Assembly (NCBI GenBank): GCA_020632715.1
Contig: JACKFA010000007.1
Coordinates: 62,001-126,000, forward strand
Direction: 5' to 3'
DNA: 64,000 nt
From: Deltaproteobacteria bacterium
Lineage (GTDB): Bacteria; Myxococcota_A; UBA9042; PHBI01
The notes below the pieces were generated by a model, which did no database searches, was not told the origin of the DNA, and saw nothing but the letters and a program-made list of their open reading frames with translations. Position 1 is the stretch's first letter. Each line of letters starts with the position of its first letter. Shown one piece after another: positions 17,153-26,709 of the stretch. A program made the translations under genes and the position numbers.

Positions 17153-18406
17153 CTACTCGCCCTCGACCCGGCGACCGTCGACGCGGTGGCGGGGCGGGGA
17201 CGCGGGCGCGATCGTAGCGCGCACGATCGCGCTGAGCGGCACCTCGGCGCCGCTCGTGCCGCGGACCCGCAGGGCGTCGAGGGCCTCGCGGGGCGTGCTC
17301 CCGCCGAGGACGACGCGGATGGACGCGTCGTCGAGCCGCCCGACGACGGCCCCGGAGGTCGCCACCTCGGCCGCCCGCGTGACGTCGTCGACGTCCATGC
17401 CGAGGCGGGCCGCGACCGCTCGGTCCACGGTGAGCTCGAGCGTGGGCGCCGCGTCGCCGACGCCGGGCTCGCGCTGCATCGCGCGGGCGCGCTCCGGCCC
17501 CACCTCCCGGAGCGTCGCGCCCGGCGGGAGCGTGGCGCGGAGCTCGCCCAGCGCGGGCTCGGGGCCCCCGATGGCCGCGACGAGCGCGACCGGCGCCCCG
17601 TCGTCGGCCGCCGTGCACGCCGCGGGGGCCGCGTGGCGCGCGATCTGCGCGAGGTCCCGGAGCGTCACGAGCGCGCCGTCGCGAGCGGTCACGACGACGT
17701 CCCCGAGGCCGTCGAGGGAGCGAGGCCCGGCCGCCGCTCGGATCTGGACGCCCGCGCCGCCGCCCTGGAGCCGCCCGGCCGGGACGTCGGGCGCCGAGAG
17801 CGCCGCCTGGATGGCCGAGACCGCCTCGAGGGTCGTCAGGCCGTAGGCGGGGAGCCGCGCGGCGTCCAGCGCGACCTGCACCTCGGGCTCGCCGCCCGCG
17901 CAGAGGCGGGTCTCGCGGACGCCGGCGGCCGTCGCGAGCCGGTCCGCGAGCGCGCGCGCGAGGGTGTACAGCTCGCTCTGCGAGGCGGCGTCGGAGCGCA
18001 GGACGAGCCAGTGCTCGACCTCGCCGGCGCCGTCTCGCGACACGACGGGCGGCGGCACCTCGGGGGGGAGCTCCGGCGCGAGGGCGGCGAGGGCGTCGCG
18101 CACCGCGACGAGCGGCGCCTCACCTGCGAAGTGGAGCACGATCTCGCAGCGCCCCGCCGTGATGGTCGTCTCGAGCCGGCTCGCCTCGTGGAGCGCCATC
18201 AGCGCTCTCTCGATGGGCTCGGCGAGGCGCGGCTCGATCTCGTCCGGGGAGGCGCCCGGCCACGTCGCGACGACGCGCAACACCTCGTCGGCTGCGGCCT
18301 CGCCAGGCGCCGACGCCGTCTCCGCCGGGCTCGTCGGCGCGGCGGGCTCCGAGCGGCACGCCGCGAGCGCCGCCATCGCCACGAGCACGCCCCATCGCCC
18401 TGCCAT
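17153..18406 (-). CDS. Lipoprotein built from RND efflux-pump porter domains, without membrane helices
   Basis: 417 residues. The signal ends LAAC (Cys17), so it is lipid-anchored in the envelope. The rest reads like the periplasmic parts of an RND transporter. VVATWPGASPDEIEPRLAEP then IERAL is the PN1 start. GVRETRLCAGGEPEVQVALD, YGLTTLEAVSAIQAAL and VTLRDLAQIARHA are PN2-like. LELTVDRAVAARLGMDVDDV, GAVVGRLDD and AEVPLSAIVRATI match the second-half porter domain. All twelve transmembrane helices, including the proton-relay helix 4, are absent, and RND pumps have about 1040 residues. It cannot be a pump by itself. It is translationally coupled (TGATG) to the WHy membrane protein upstream. 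Function is unknown: a decoy, sensor or adaptor is inference. Confidence 0.8.
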   Translation of the reverse strand: MAGRWGVLVAMAALAACRSEPAAPTSPAETASAPGEAAADEVLRVVATWPGASPDEIEPRLAEPIERALMALHEASRLETTITAGRCEIVLHFAGEAPLVAVRDALAALAPELPPEVPPPVVSRDGAGEVEHWLVLRSDAASQSELYTLARALADRLATAAGVRETRLCAGGEPEVQVALDAARLPAYGLTTLEAVSAIQAALSAPDVPAGRLQGGGAGVQIRAAAGPRSLDGLGDVVVTARDGALVTLRDLAQIARHAAPAACTAADDGAPVALVAAIGGPEPALGELRATLPPGATLREVGPERARAMQREPGVGDAAPTLELTVDRAVAARLGMDVDDVTRAAEVATSGAVVGRLDDASIRVVLGGSTPREALDALRVRGTSGAEVPLSAIVRATIAPASPPRHRVDGRRVEGE

Positions 18407-19719
18407 CAGCCGCCTCCGCCGCGCCGCAGGTAGATCGGGTAGTCGATCGTCCCGTCGAGGCGCACCCACAGCGTCAGGGACCACGCCGCCGGGTTCAAGC
18501 TCGCGCCGTCGAGGAACGCCTTCGCGTTGACGGTCACGGTGAGCGCGACGCGCGTCCGCACCTCGCCGCCCGCGGGCACGGACAGCGGCGCGAGCGAGGT
18601 CGTCGCGACCAGGCGGTCCCCGTCCGTCACGTCGAGGTGGTTCTCCTCGAGCTCCACGGCGAGGGAGTTCGGGTTCCTGATCGTCAGGTCGAAGCCGACG
18701 CCCACGTCCACCTCGCCGCCGAGGAGCTTGCCGAGCCCGGGCTTCTCGAGGCGGAGCGACGACCAGTCGACGTCGTAGCTGCAGCGCAGGATCTGCGACT
18801 TCGTGGCGACCGTCTGCGCGATCGCCGCGGTCACGTACGCCCCGCCGGCGACGACCGCGAGGATCGCGACCCACCCGGCCGCGCGGAGCCAGCCGGGGGC
18901 CGGGCGGATCGCCTCCGCGACCGGCAGGATCCGCGCCCCGAGCCACGTGCCGCCCGCCGCGCCCCAGACGATGCCGACCACGTTCGCGCCGAAGATGACC
19001 GCGACCGTCCCCCCGGCGCCGAGCCCCTCCGACGACGCCGCGAGCTGCGCTATCGCCACGAGCGGCAGCGAGAACACCGCGCCGAAGCCGAACGTCGCGA
19101 TCGGCCGCGCGAGCAGGGCCCGCAGCACCTGACCGTAGCGCGCGCCGTGCCGCTGCGGCGTGGGCGCGCCGAAGTCGATCGCGAACGTGAGGAACATGAC
19201 CGCGTAGCTGAGCCCCGTCGACAGCGCGCGCCGCCACGGCGCCGGGTCGTGGCCGATGGCGAACACCGCGAAGAAGAGGGCCAGGTAGAAGAAGACGAGC
19301 TTCACCTCCTCGAGCGCCTCGTGCCACCACGGGAGGCCGTCGTCGGGGCGCCCGCCCGAGAGCCCCTCGGCGGCCTCGATGGCGGCCGAGAAGCGCTCCT
19401 TCACGCGGAAGAGCACGAGCGACACCACCAGCAGCGACGCCGAGACGAGGAGGTTCATGAGCACGGCGCGCGTCTGCGCCTTCAAGAGATACGTCGCGAC
19501 GAAGTCCGCGGCCCCCTGCGCCTCCGCGGGGAAGAGCCACGCGACGAGCGCGCGCCGCACGTCCCCCTCGGACGCCGCGATCGCCGCCGCGACGCCGCCG
19601 AGGATGACACCCGCGAGCGCGAGGTAGAGCAGCATGAGCGCGGCGGCCCGCCCGCGCACGCGGAAGATGGCCCGCGGGGCCTCGACGAACGCGACGCGGA
19701 GCTGGCCCCCGAGGGTCAC
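18406..19719 (-). CDS. Polytopic membrane protein with C-terminal LEA14/WHy domain
   Basis: 437 residues with roughly six to seven membrane helices in residues 20-325, for example ALMLLYLALAGVILGGVAAA and LVFFYLALFFAVFAIGH. Next comes a soluble domain of about 110 residues containing VDVGVGFDLTIRNPNSLAVEL and VPAGGEVRTRVALTVTVNAKAF, the strand pattern of the water-stress (WHy/LEA14) fold. That fold is known from desiccation proteins and from some bacterial envelope proteins. The start is GTG 19719. It overlaps the RND-like lipoprotein by one base, so the pair is probably one unit. A thermonuclease-like gene lies 16 bp upstream in the same direction. The membrane half has no family I can name with confidence. 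Confidence 0.75.
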   Translation of the reverse strand: MTLGGQLRVAFVEAPRAIFRVRGRAAALMLLYLALAGVILGGVAAAIAASEGDVRRALVAWLFPAEAQGAADFVATYLLKAQTRAVLMNLLVSASLLVVSLVLFRVKERFSAAIEAAEGLSGGRPDDGLPWWHEALEEVKLVFFYLALFFAVFAIGHDPAPWRRALSTGLSYAVMFLTFAIDFGAPTPQRHGARYGQVLRALLARPIATFGFGAVFSLPLVAIAQLAASSEGLGAGGTVAVIFGANVVGIVWGAAGGTWLGARILPVAEAIRPAPGWLRAAGWVAILAVVAGGAYVTAAIAQTVATKSQILRCSYDVDWSSLRLEKPGLGKLLGGEVDVGVGFDLTIRNPNSLAVELEENHLDVTDGDRLVATTSLAPLSVPAGGEVRTRVALTVTVNAKAFLDGASLNPAAWSLTLWVRLDGTIDYPIYLRRGGGG

Positions 19720-19735
19720 GCGGCCCCGCCCACGG

Positions 19736-20527
19736 TCAGCGCCCCAAGGCCCGGTCGCAGTCCTTGTCGTGGTAGCGCGTGTACCAGTCCTGCGTGTGCG
19801 AGTTCATCTGCGCGATGACGGACTGCCACGTGCCGGCCGACCACATGCCGCGGTGGTTCTCGCGCGCGTCGTACTCGGCGGCGCAGATGGCGGCGCGCTT
19901 GCTCGACGCGAACGACGTGTAGGAGAAGGCGTAGCCGTGCCACGCGAGCTCGGTCGCGATGTCCTCGCCGTCGATCTCGAGGTAGGCGAGGAAGCGGTCG
20001 TAGGTGTCCTTCGGGCAGGCTGCGCCGAGGGAGACGCCGTCGCACGTGATCTTCACGGGCTTGCCGGCGGCGAGGTCCTTGAAGCCGACGTAGGAGGCGA
20101 GCCCGTAGAACTCGTCGTCCTCGTAGCAGGCGTAGCGCCAGTCCGGCGGGAGCTGCCGCTTGTTGCACTCGGGCGCGTTGATGCCGGCGAGGCGCACCGT
20201 GAAGCAGGTGGGCTCGACCACGCCCATGCAGACGTCGAGCGTGTCGCCGTCGGTGATGTGCCCGACGACGCCGGTCGCGCCGTTCACGAAGTCGCGCGGC
20301 GTCGTGTCGACGAAGGTGTCGGGCTCGGCCGTGACGGCCGTGTCGTCGCCCGGGGTCACGGTGTCCTGCTCCGCGGTCGCCGTGTCGGCGCCGACCTCGC
20401 CGGTCGTGCCGCCGGCCGAGTCGCAGGCGCCCGCGAGCGGGAGGAGGAGCAGGGCGAGCGCCGCGCCCGCGCGCCCGAGGCGGCGGCCGTGGGCGGCGGA
20501 GAGCTGGGTCGTGAGCGTCGCGTCCAT
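19736..20527 (-). CDS. Thermonuclease-like (SNase-domain) lipoprotein
   Basis: 263 residues. The signal ends LAGAC (Cys35), followed by a 45-residue Asp/Thr stalk (TATAEQDTVTPGDDTAV). The nuclease domain starts near residue 85 with VGHITDGDTLDV, then FTVRLAGINAPEC, and YDRFLAYLEIDGEDIATELAWHGYA. These are the calcium/active-site strand, first Arg region and second Arg region of staphylococcal-type nucleases. Six or more Cys in the domain suggest disulfides and an extracytoplasmic site. Such enzymes cut single- and double-stranded nucleic acid. It is encoded 16 bp before the WHy gene and divergent from the hybrid kinase. Confidence 0.88.
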   Translation of the reverse strand: MDATLTTQLSAAHGRRLGRAGAALALLLLPLAGACDSAGGTTGEVGADTATAEQDTVTPGDDTAVTAEPDTFVDTTPRDFVNGATGVVGHITDGDTLDVCMGVVEPTCFTVRLAGINAPECNKRQLPPDWRYACYEDDEFYGLASYVGFKDLAAGKPVKITCDGVSLGAACPKDTYDRFLAYLEIDGEDIATELAWHGYAFSYTSFASSKRAAICAAEYDARENHRGMWSAGTWQSVIAQMNSHTQDWYTRYHDKDCDRALGR

Positions 20528-20659
20528 GGGGCGCGGAGCGTACCAGAGGCGCCGATGACAGCCGCCATCTTTTTCGCTACAGCGTTTCGCCCGCGCCACC
20601 GATTGAACACCCTGGACGGCCTCCCCGCGGCGCGTCCTCCACGATCGTCCGAGGTCGCC

Positions 20660-22501
20660 GTGGTCGTCCCGAACGACAGCCTTCCAACCTGGGCGCGCCT
20701 GCTCGAGCGCCTGCTGCCCGCCTCGCTGCGCGAGGCCGCCGACCCCGACACGGCCGACCCGCGCCGCGCCGTCGCGGTGCGCCAGATCGCGGCGGCGGCG
20801 TTCGTCCTCGTGGCCGGCGGCCTCCTGTGGACCCTCGCCTGCGCCATCGCCGGCTTCGTGGAGATGGGCCTCGCCACGCTCGTCGCGGCCCCCCTCGTGC
20901 CCGTGGTGTTCATCCTCCTCGCGCGCCGCCGCTCCGTCCCGCTCGCGGCGCACGTCCTCGGCGTCATCACCTTCGCCGGCATCGCGCCGCACGCCCTGCT
21001 CCTGCACGAGTGGGGCATGTCGACGAGCTACGGCGTCATGCTCTCGGCGATCCTCGTGACGCTCCTCGCGGGCTGGCGACACGGCCTCATCTGGGCCGCC
21101 GTCGCGCTCGCCTTCGCGCTGGTCGTCGGCATGGCCTCGCCCGGCCCGCCGGCCGCGGCGATCGGGATGAGCGACGCGACGCGGCAGGCCCTCGACCTCG
21201 TCGCCTACATCGTGATCGTGGGGGCGACGGTCGCGGTGGCCGCGTTCTCCCACGCGATCCTCGTCAACGCCTACGATCTCGTCGCCTCCTCCAACGCCGA
21301 TCTCGCCCTCGCGCGCGAGCGCGCCGACGCCTCGAACCACGCGAAGGGGGTCTTCCTCGCGAACATGAGCCACGAGATCCGGACGCCGATGAACGGGATC
21401 ATCGGCATGACCGACCTCGCGCTCTCGACCGACCTCACGGACGAGCAGCGCGAGTACCTCGGCGTCGTGCGCTCGTCCTCCGAGGCGCTCCTCCGCATCC
21501 TGAACGACATCCTCGACCTCTCGAAGATCGAGTCGGGGCGGCTCACCATGGAGTCGATCCCCCTCGGCGTGCGCGAGACGGTGCGCAGCGTCCTCGACGT
21601 CCAGGGCTTCCAGGCCGCCGAGAAGGGCGTGGAGCTCGTGACCCAGGTCGCCCCCGACGTGCCGGAGCGCTGGCTCGGCGACCCCGTGCGCCTCCGTCAG
21701 GTGCTGCTCAACCTCGTCGGCAACGGCATCAAGTTCTGCCCGTCCGGCTCGGTGCGGGTCATCGTGGAGTCGTGCGTCCGCGACGACGACGGCGCCGCCG
21801 GGCTCCACTTCCGCGTCGTCGACACGGGGATCGGCATCAGCGAGGAGCAGCTCGGGCGGATCTTCGCGCCCTTCGCGCAGGCGGAGGACTCCACCACGCG
21901 CCGCTTCGGCGGCACCGGCCTCGGGCTCTCGGTCTCGTCGGAGCTCGTGCAGCTCATGGGCGGGCGCCTCTGGGCCGAGAGCGTGGCCGGCCACGGGAGC
22001 ACCTTCCACTTCACGGTCTTCCTGACGCCGCACGGGCCCGACGCGAAGCGCGCCGTGGCGTCCGAGCTCGAGCGCGGCGTGCGCGAGATCGGCGCCCGCC
22101 GCGTGCTGCTCGCCGAGGACCACCCCGTGAACCAGCTGCTCCTGACGCGGCTCCTCGAGTCCGAGGGGCTCGAGGTCGTGCAGGCGCAGAACGGCGCCGA
22201 GGCGCTGTCGCAGGTCGGCGAGGCCGACTTCGACCTCGTGCTGATGGATCTCCGCATGCCGGTCCTCGACGGCTTCGAGGCGGCGCGGCGGATCCGCGAG
22301 CAGGAGCTCCGCACCGGCGGTCACGTGCCGATCGTCGGGATGACGGTCGAGCCCGACGCGGACCACGCCGCGCGCTGCCGCGACATCGGCATGGACGGCT
22401 TCCTCGCCAAGCCGATCGACCGCGAGCGGCTCCTGAGCGAGCTGCGTCGGCACCTCGCGAGCCGGCAACGCGTCCGGGTGCCGACCGCCGTCCCGGTCTG
22501 A
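20660..22501 (+). CDS. Membrane hybrid histidine kinase with C-terminal receiver
   Basis: 613 residues from GTG 20660, which has GAGG at a good spacing. An ATG at 20555 is in frame, but its first 35 codons are rich in TTT, GCT, ACA, CGA and CCA, unlike this genome, and it would leave only 27 bp to the divergent nuclease. Residues about 45-210 form six membrane helices with no extracytoplasmic sensor. The H-box is FLANMSHEIRTPMNGIIGM (His238), the N-box LLNLVGNGIKFCPSG, then VVDTGIGIS and GGTGLGLSVS. The receiver has Asp530 in LVLMDLRMPVLDG and Lys584 in FLAKPI. The output is another HPt or regulator, since there is no DNA-binding domain. The next gene ends in an HPt-like domain, a possible partner. 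Confidence 0.92.
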   Translation: MVVPNDSLPTWARLLERLLPASLREAADPDTADPRRAVAVRQIAAAAFVLVAGGLLWTLACAIAGFVEMGLATLVAAPLVPVVFILLARRRSVPLAAHVLGVITFAGIAPHALLLHEWGMSTSYGVMLSAILVTLLAGWRHGLIWAAVALAFALVVGMASPGPPAAAIGMSDATRQALDLVAYIVIVGATVAVAAFSHAILVNAYDLVASSNADLALARERADASNHAKGVFLANMSHEIRTPMNGIIGMTDLALSTDLTDEQREYLGVVRSSSEALLRILNDILDLSKIESGRLTMESIPLGVRETVRSVLDVQGFQAAEKGVELVTQVAPDVPERWLGDPVRLRQVLLNLVGNGIKFCPSGSVRVIVESCVRDDDGAAGLHFRVVDTGIGISEEQLGRIFAPFAQAEDSTTRRFGGTGLGLSVSSELVQLMGGRLWAESVAGHGSTFHFTVFLTPHGPDAKRAVASELERGVREIGARRVLLAEDHPVNQLLLTRLLESEGLEVVQAQNGAEALSQVGEADFDLVLMDLRMPVLDGFEAARRIREQELRTGGHVPIVGMTVEPDADHAARCRDIGMDGFLAKPIDRERLLSELRRHLASRQRVRVPTAVPV

Positions 22502-22631
22502 TTCGCGGCCGGCGGGTCGCTCTGCCGCGGCGCGCCGGTCACAGGACGTCCAACGCGATCGCGGCGCGCTCGTCGCGGCGCGAGCCCCCTCGCGGCGCCG
22601 GGCCGGGGTACGTTCGGACGCGCGGATGGTG

Positions 22632-22660
22632 TTGACCGCGGGGCGGCACCTCGCAATAAC
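22632..22660 (+). promoter_or_regulatory. Putative promoter of the coiled-coil gene
   Basis: TTGACC, 17 bp, AATAAC in the 366-bp spacer 22502-22867; the start site would be near 22667. The rest of that spacer holds a C-rich stretch and the probable true 5' end of the coiled-coil reading frame (see 22717-29358). Confidence 0.45.
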
Positions 22661-22867
22661 CTTGCCTGCCGATCCGGGGGCGTCTCGCCCGGCGTCCCCG
22701 CGGTCACCCACATCTCATGGCGCAGCGGCCGCGGAAGCCGCCGCGCGGTTCCACGGAGAAGCCCCATCGAGGAGCCCGAGACCAGACTGCGGCTCGGCCG
22801 GATCCGGCGCAGCCTCTTCGATCTCCGCACGAGCGTCGGCGCGAACCGTCACGACCCGCGTGAGTCG

Positions 22868-25795
22868 GTGCGCGTCATCGACGTGCTCCTCGACGACCTC
22901 TTCGAGCTCACGCAGGTCGTCGAGGCCGCGGCGAGCACCCCCGGCGCCGAGTCGGCCGCCGAGAACGAGCGCCTGCAGCGGCAGATCGCCCTCTGGCGCG
23001 ACAAGGTGCGCGAGTGGGAGCAGGCGAGCCACGTCGCGATCCGCGAGTCGCGCACGCGCATCGTGGCCGCCGAGAAGGCGGCCGCGGAGGCCCGAGCGGA
23101 GCGGGATCGGCTGAGCGTCGAGCTGCGCGCGGCGAGCGAGCGGCCGGCGGTCGCGCCGGTCGCCGAGGCCCTCCCCACCGCGGGGGACGCGGCCGCGCTC
23201 GAGGAGCTGCGCGGGAAGCTCGAGACGGTCCGCAGCGAGCGGCGGCGCCTCATGGAGGCGCTCGAGCAGCTGCAGCGCCGGAACGACGTGGACCGGGAGC
23301 GCCTCGCGCGCACCGCGGAGGCCGCCGAGGCGGCTGGGCGCGAGGCCGCGCGCCTCACGCGGGAGCGGGGCGAGGTCGACGCGGCGCTCGCGGCGGCGCG
23401 CGAGCAGCTCGGGCAGGAGGCGGCGCGGGCGGCCGCGGCCGAGGAGCGGCTCGGGGCGGCCGGGCGGGAGCTCGGCGCGCTGCGGGAGCGCGAGCGGGCG
23501 CTCGAGGTGGCGCTCGGGCAGGCGCAGGAGCGGGTCGACGCCCTCGAGGCGCGCGGCGGGGCCGCGCTGGAGGCGGCGCGGCAGGACCTCGAGCAGGCGT
23601 CGGCGGAGCGGGCGTCGCTCGCGGCGGAGCTCGAGCAGGCGCGCGAGCGCGAGCGGCTGCTCGAGGCGCGCGCCGAGCAGGGTCGCGCGGCGCTCGACGA
23701 GGAGCGGCAGCGGGTCGCGGCGCTCGGGGTCGACCTCGAGGAGCGCGCGGCGTCGCAGGCGCTGGCGGTCGAGCGGCTCCACCAGGCCGACGAGGCGCTC
23801 GCCCTGGCGGCGGCGCGGGTCGACGAGCTCGAGCGCACCAACGCCCTGTACGAGGCGCGCGGCCGCGAGCTGCACGAGCGGCTGCAGGTCGCGGTGGCGG
23901 AGCTCCGCGCGCGCGACGCGGCCTTCGCGAGCGCGGACGAGCGGGCGAGCGAGCTCGACTCCGCCGTGGCCGAGCTCCAGATGTCGCGCGCGCAGCTCGC
24001 GGCGGAGGCGTCGCGCCTCCAGGCCGAGCTCGACGCGGCGAGCGCGGCGGCCTTCGCGCTCGAGACGCGCGTCGCGGCGCTCGAGGCCGATCTCGACGCG
24101 GCGCGGGCCACGGTCGCGCAGAAGGGCGAGGTCGACGCGGCGTTCGCCGAGCTCTCGGCGTGGTCGAAGAAGCTCGAGCGGGACCTCGCCGACGCCCTCG
24201 AGGAGTCGCACCGGCAGGCGGCGCGCTCGCGCGCGACGCGGACGCGGCGCGGGCCGAGGTCCAGGCCCACCTCGACGAGGCGCTGCGCGTCGCGGACGAC
24301 GGCGAGTCCCGGCTCGGCGCGATCCAGGCGACGCTCCGGGGCGCCGAGGAGCGGCTCCGCGAGCGGAGCGACGAGCTCGCCGAGCTCGAGGCGCAGCTCT
24401 CCGGGGCGCGGGCCGCGATCGCCGAGCGCGACGGGCGGATCGACGACCTCGAGGGGCGCTCGCGTCGTCGGAGGCGCGGGCGGCCGAGGGCGACGCGCGC
24501 GTCTCCGCGCTCGAGGAGCGGATCGGGGAGCGCGAGGCAGCGCTCACCGAGCTCGAGGCGCAGCGCCTCGTCCTCGAGCAGCGCGCGGGCGAGCTCGAGC
24601 GGGAGCTCGCCGGCGAGCGGGACGGGGCGACGCAGAGCATCGCGTCGGCGAAGGCGGAGCTCTCGGCGGTCGACGCCGAGCGGGCGGAGCTGAGCCAGGC
24701 GCTGAAGGGCGCGCGGGCCGAGATCGCGCGGCTCAAGGAGCGCGTCGACGAGGTCGAGGCCGAGCGGAGCGAGGCGCTGGCGGTCGCCGAGGAGGGCGAG
24801 GGGCAGGTCGCCGCCGCGCTCGAGGCGCGCGTCGCGACGCTCGAGGAGGAGGCCGAGGCCGCGCGGTCCGAGGCGGCGCGGCTCCTCGCGACGCTCGCCG
24901 AGACGGAGGCGCGCGCGCGGCGGGCTCGACGAGGAGCTCGGGACGGCGCGGGCGCGGGCGGCGGCGGCGGAGAACGAGTCGGAGCTCCTGCGCGAGCGCG
25001 TCGGCGCCCTCGAGGCGACGGTCGCCGGGCTCGAGGTCGACCGGGCGGCGAGCGAGGCGGCGCTGGGCGAGGCGCGGCAGGAGCTCGAGGCGCGGGCGAC
25101 GCAGGTGGCGGCGCTCGAGGTCGAGGCGCGGCGGCTCGCGACCGAGCTCGAGACGACGCGCGCGGACTCGGCGGAGCTCGAGGCGAGCCTCGCGGAGTCT
25201 CGAGGCGGTGCTCGCGCGGCGGGTGCGGGAGCTCGAGAGCGCGGTCGCGGACGCGGCGAACGCGGCGGCGGCGCGGGAGCGGGAGCACAGGGAGCAGCGC
25301 GCGGCGGACGGGGCGGTCGCGGAGGGGCTGCGCGGCGAGCTCGAGGCGGCGCGCGCGGAGCTCGCGGCGGCGGCTGTCGCGAGGGCGGCGGTGGACGTCG
25401 CGCTGGTCGACGCGGAGGGGCGGCTCGCGGCGGCGCTGGTCGTTCACGCTGAGCAGGCGGCGCGGCTCGCGGAGGTCGAGGCGGAGCGCGACGAGGCGCT
25501 CGCGCTCGCGGGCGAGGGCGAGGCGCAGGCGGCGGAGCTGGCGGCGCGGATCGACGCGCTCGAGGACGAGAAGCAGGCGCTCGAGGCGGCGAAGGCCGAG
25601 GCCGAGCGGCGGGTGACCGAGCTCGAGGGCGAGGTCGACCAGGGACGGAGCGGGCGACGACGCGCTCGCGGAGGCCGAGGCGAGGCGGGCCGAGGAGCTC
25701 GCGGCGCTCGAGGCGCGAGCGAGCGAGCAGGCGGCGCGGATCGAGGCGCTGACGGCGTCGGAGTCCGGAGCAGGCGGCGCGGATCGAGGCGCTGA
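22868..25795 (+). CDS. N-terminal coiled-coil part of the giant protein (out of frame after about 24225)
   Basis: Open frame of 975 codons from GTG 22868. Residues 1-450 are a convincing long coiled coil with heptads rich in Ala, Glu, Arg and Leu (for example RELGALRERERALEVALGQA), preceded by a short globular start VIDVLLDDLFELTQVVEAAA. From about 24225 to 25200 this frame turns into Arg/Ser-rich nonsense while the coil continues in the other frames. From about 25200 to 25640 the same frame again encodes coil (LEAVLARRVRELESAVADAA). There is no signal peptide or membrane segment. Proteins of this kind act as scaffolds in the cytoplasm or at the pole; no function is shown here. Confidence 0.6.
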   Translation: MRVIDVLLDDLFELTQVVEAAASTPGAESAAENERLQRQIALWRDKVREWEQASHVAIRESRTRIVAAEKAAAEARAERDRLSVELRAASERPAVAPVAEALPTAGDAAALEELRGKLETVRSERRRLMEALEQLQRRNDVDRERLARTAEAAEAAGREAARLTRERGEVDAALAAAREQLGQEAARAAAAEERLGAAGRELGALRERERALEVALGQAQERVDALEARGGAALEAARQDLEQASAERASLAAELEQARERERLLEARAEQGRAALDEERQRVAALGVDLEERAASQALAVERLHQADEALALAAARVDELERTNALYEARGRELHERLQVAVAELRARDAAFASADERASELDSAVAELQMSRAQLAAEASRLQAELDAASAAAFALETRVAALEADLDAARATVAQKGEVDAAFAELSAWSKKLERDLADALEESHRQAARSRATRTRRGPRSRPTSTRRCASRTTASPGSARSRRRSGAPRSGSASGATSSPSSRRSSPGRGPRSPSATGGSTTSRGARVVGGAGGRGRRARLRARGADRGARGSAHRARGAAPRPRAARGRARAGARRRAGRGDAEHRVGEGGALGGRRRAGGAEPGAEGRAGRDRAAQGARRRGRGRAERGAGGRRGGRGAGRRRARGARRDARGGGRGRAVRGGAAPRDARRDGGARAAGSTRSSGRRGRGRRRRRTSRSSCASASAPSRRRSPGSRSTGRRARRRWARRGRSSRRGRRRWRRSRSRRGGSRPSSRRRARTRRSSRRASRSLEAVLARRVRELESAVADAANAAAAREREHREQRAADGAVAEGLRGELEAARAELAAAAVARAAVDVALVDAEGRLAAALVVHAEQAARLAEVEAERDEALALAGEGEAQAAELAARIDALEDEKQALEAAKAEAERRVTELEGEVDQGRSGRRRARGGRGEAGRGARGARGASERAGGADRGADGVGVRSRRRGSRR

Positions 25796-25893
25796 CGGCG
25801 TCGGAGTCCGAGCAGGCGGCGCGGATCGAGGCGCTGGCGGCGTCGGAGGCGGACCAGGCGGCGCGCATCGAGGCGCTCGAGGTCGGGGTCGCC
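25725..25893 (+). repeat. 42-bp tandem repeat inside the coiled-coil gene
   Basis: Four copies of a 42-bp unit encoding the 14-residue block EQAARIEALTASES. Copies 2, 3 and 4 are exactly 42 bp apart, but copies 1 and 2 are 43 bp apart because of one extra G at about 25767. That directly shows one of the frameshifts. The fourth copy is diverged. Confidence 0.8.
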
Positions 25894-26709
25894 GAGAAGA
25901 CGGCGCTCATCGCGACGCTCGAGTCGGAGCGAGACGAGGCGCTGATCTCGCGGAGGGCGGCGAGGCCCGGGTCGCCGAGCTCGAGGGGCGGGTGGCGACG
26001 CTCGAGGAGTCGCTCGCGGCGGCCGTGGCCGCGCGGGCGGACGCCGAGGCGCGGCTCGAGGCGGCCGGCGAGGACGCGGGGCGCTGACGGAGCGCCTCGC
26101 CGCGCTCGCGGTGGAGGTCGAGGACGGAAGCTGCGCGTCGCCGCGCTCACCGCGGAGCTCGAGGAGCAGCAGGGAGCGCGTCGCGGCGCTCGAGGTGGAG
26201 CGGGACGAGGCGCTCACGCTCGCGTCCGAGGGGGACGCCCAGGTCGCGGAGCTCGCGCCGCGCGTCGAGGAGCTCGAGGCGGCCGTGGCCGAGGCGCAGC
26301 GCCTCGCCGCGGAGGCCGAGGAGCAGCTGGGCGCGGCGCACGAGGAGGCGCGGCAGGCGCGCGAGGCGGGCGAGCAGGCGGCCGCGCGAGCGGCGGATCT
26401 CGACGCCGAGCGAGCGGGGCTCGCGGCGGCGCTCGAGGCGGCGCAGGGGGCGAGGCGCGCGGCCAGGGTGAGCGGATCGACGAGCTCGAGGGGCGCGTCG
26501 CGGCGCTGCTGGCCGAGGTCGCCGAGCGCACGACGGAGCTCGAGGCGGCGCTCGAGCTCGCGGCCGAGAGCGACCGCGAGCGGGAGCAGATCGACGCCGA
26601 CCGCGCGAGCGCGCAGGCGGCGGAGACGCGGCTCGGCGAGGAGCTGGCGGCGGCGCGGTCGGAGCTCGAGGCGGCGCGGGAGGCGCTGGCGACGGCGGAG
26701 TCGCGGGCG

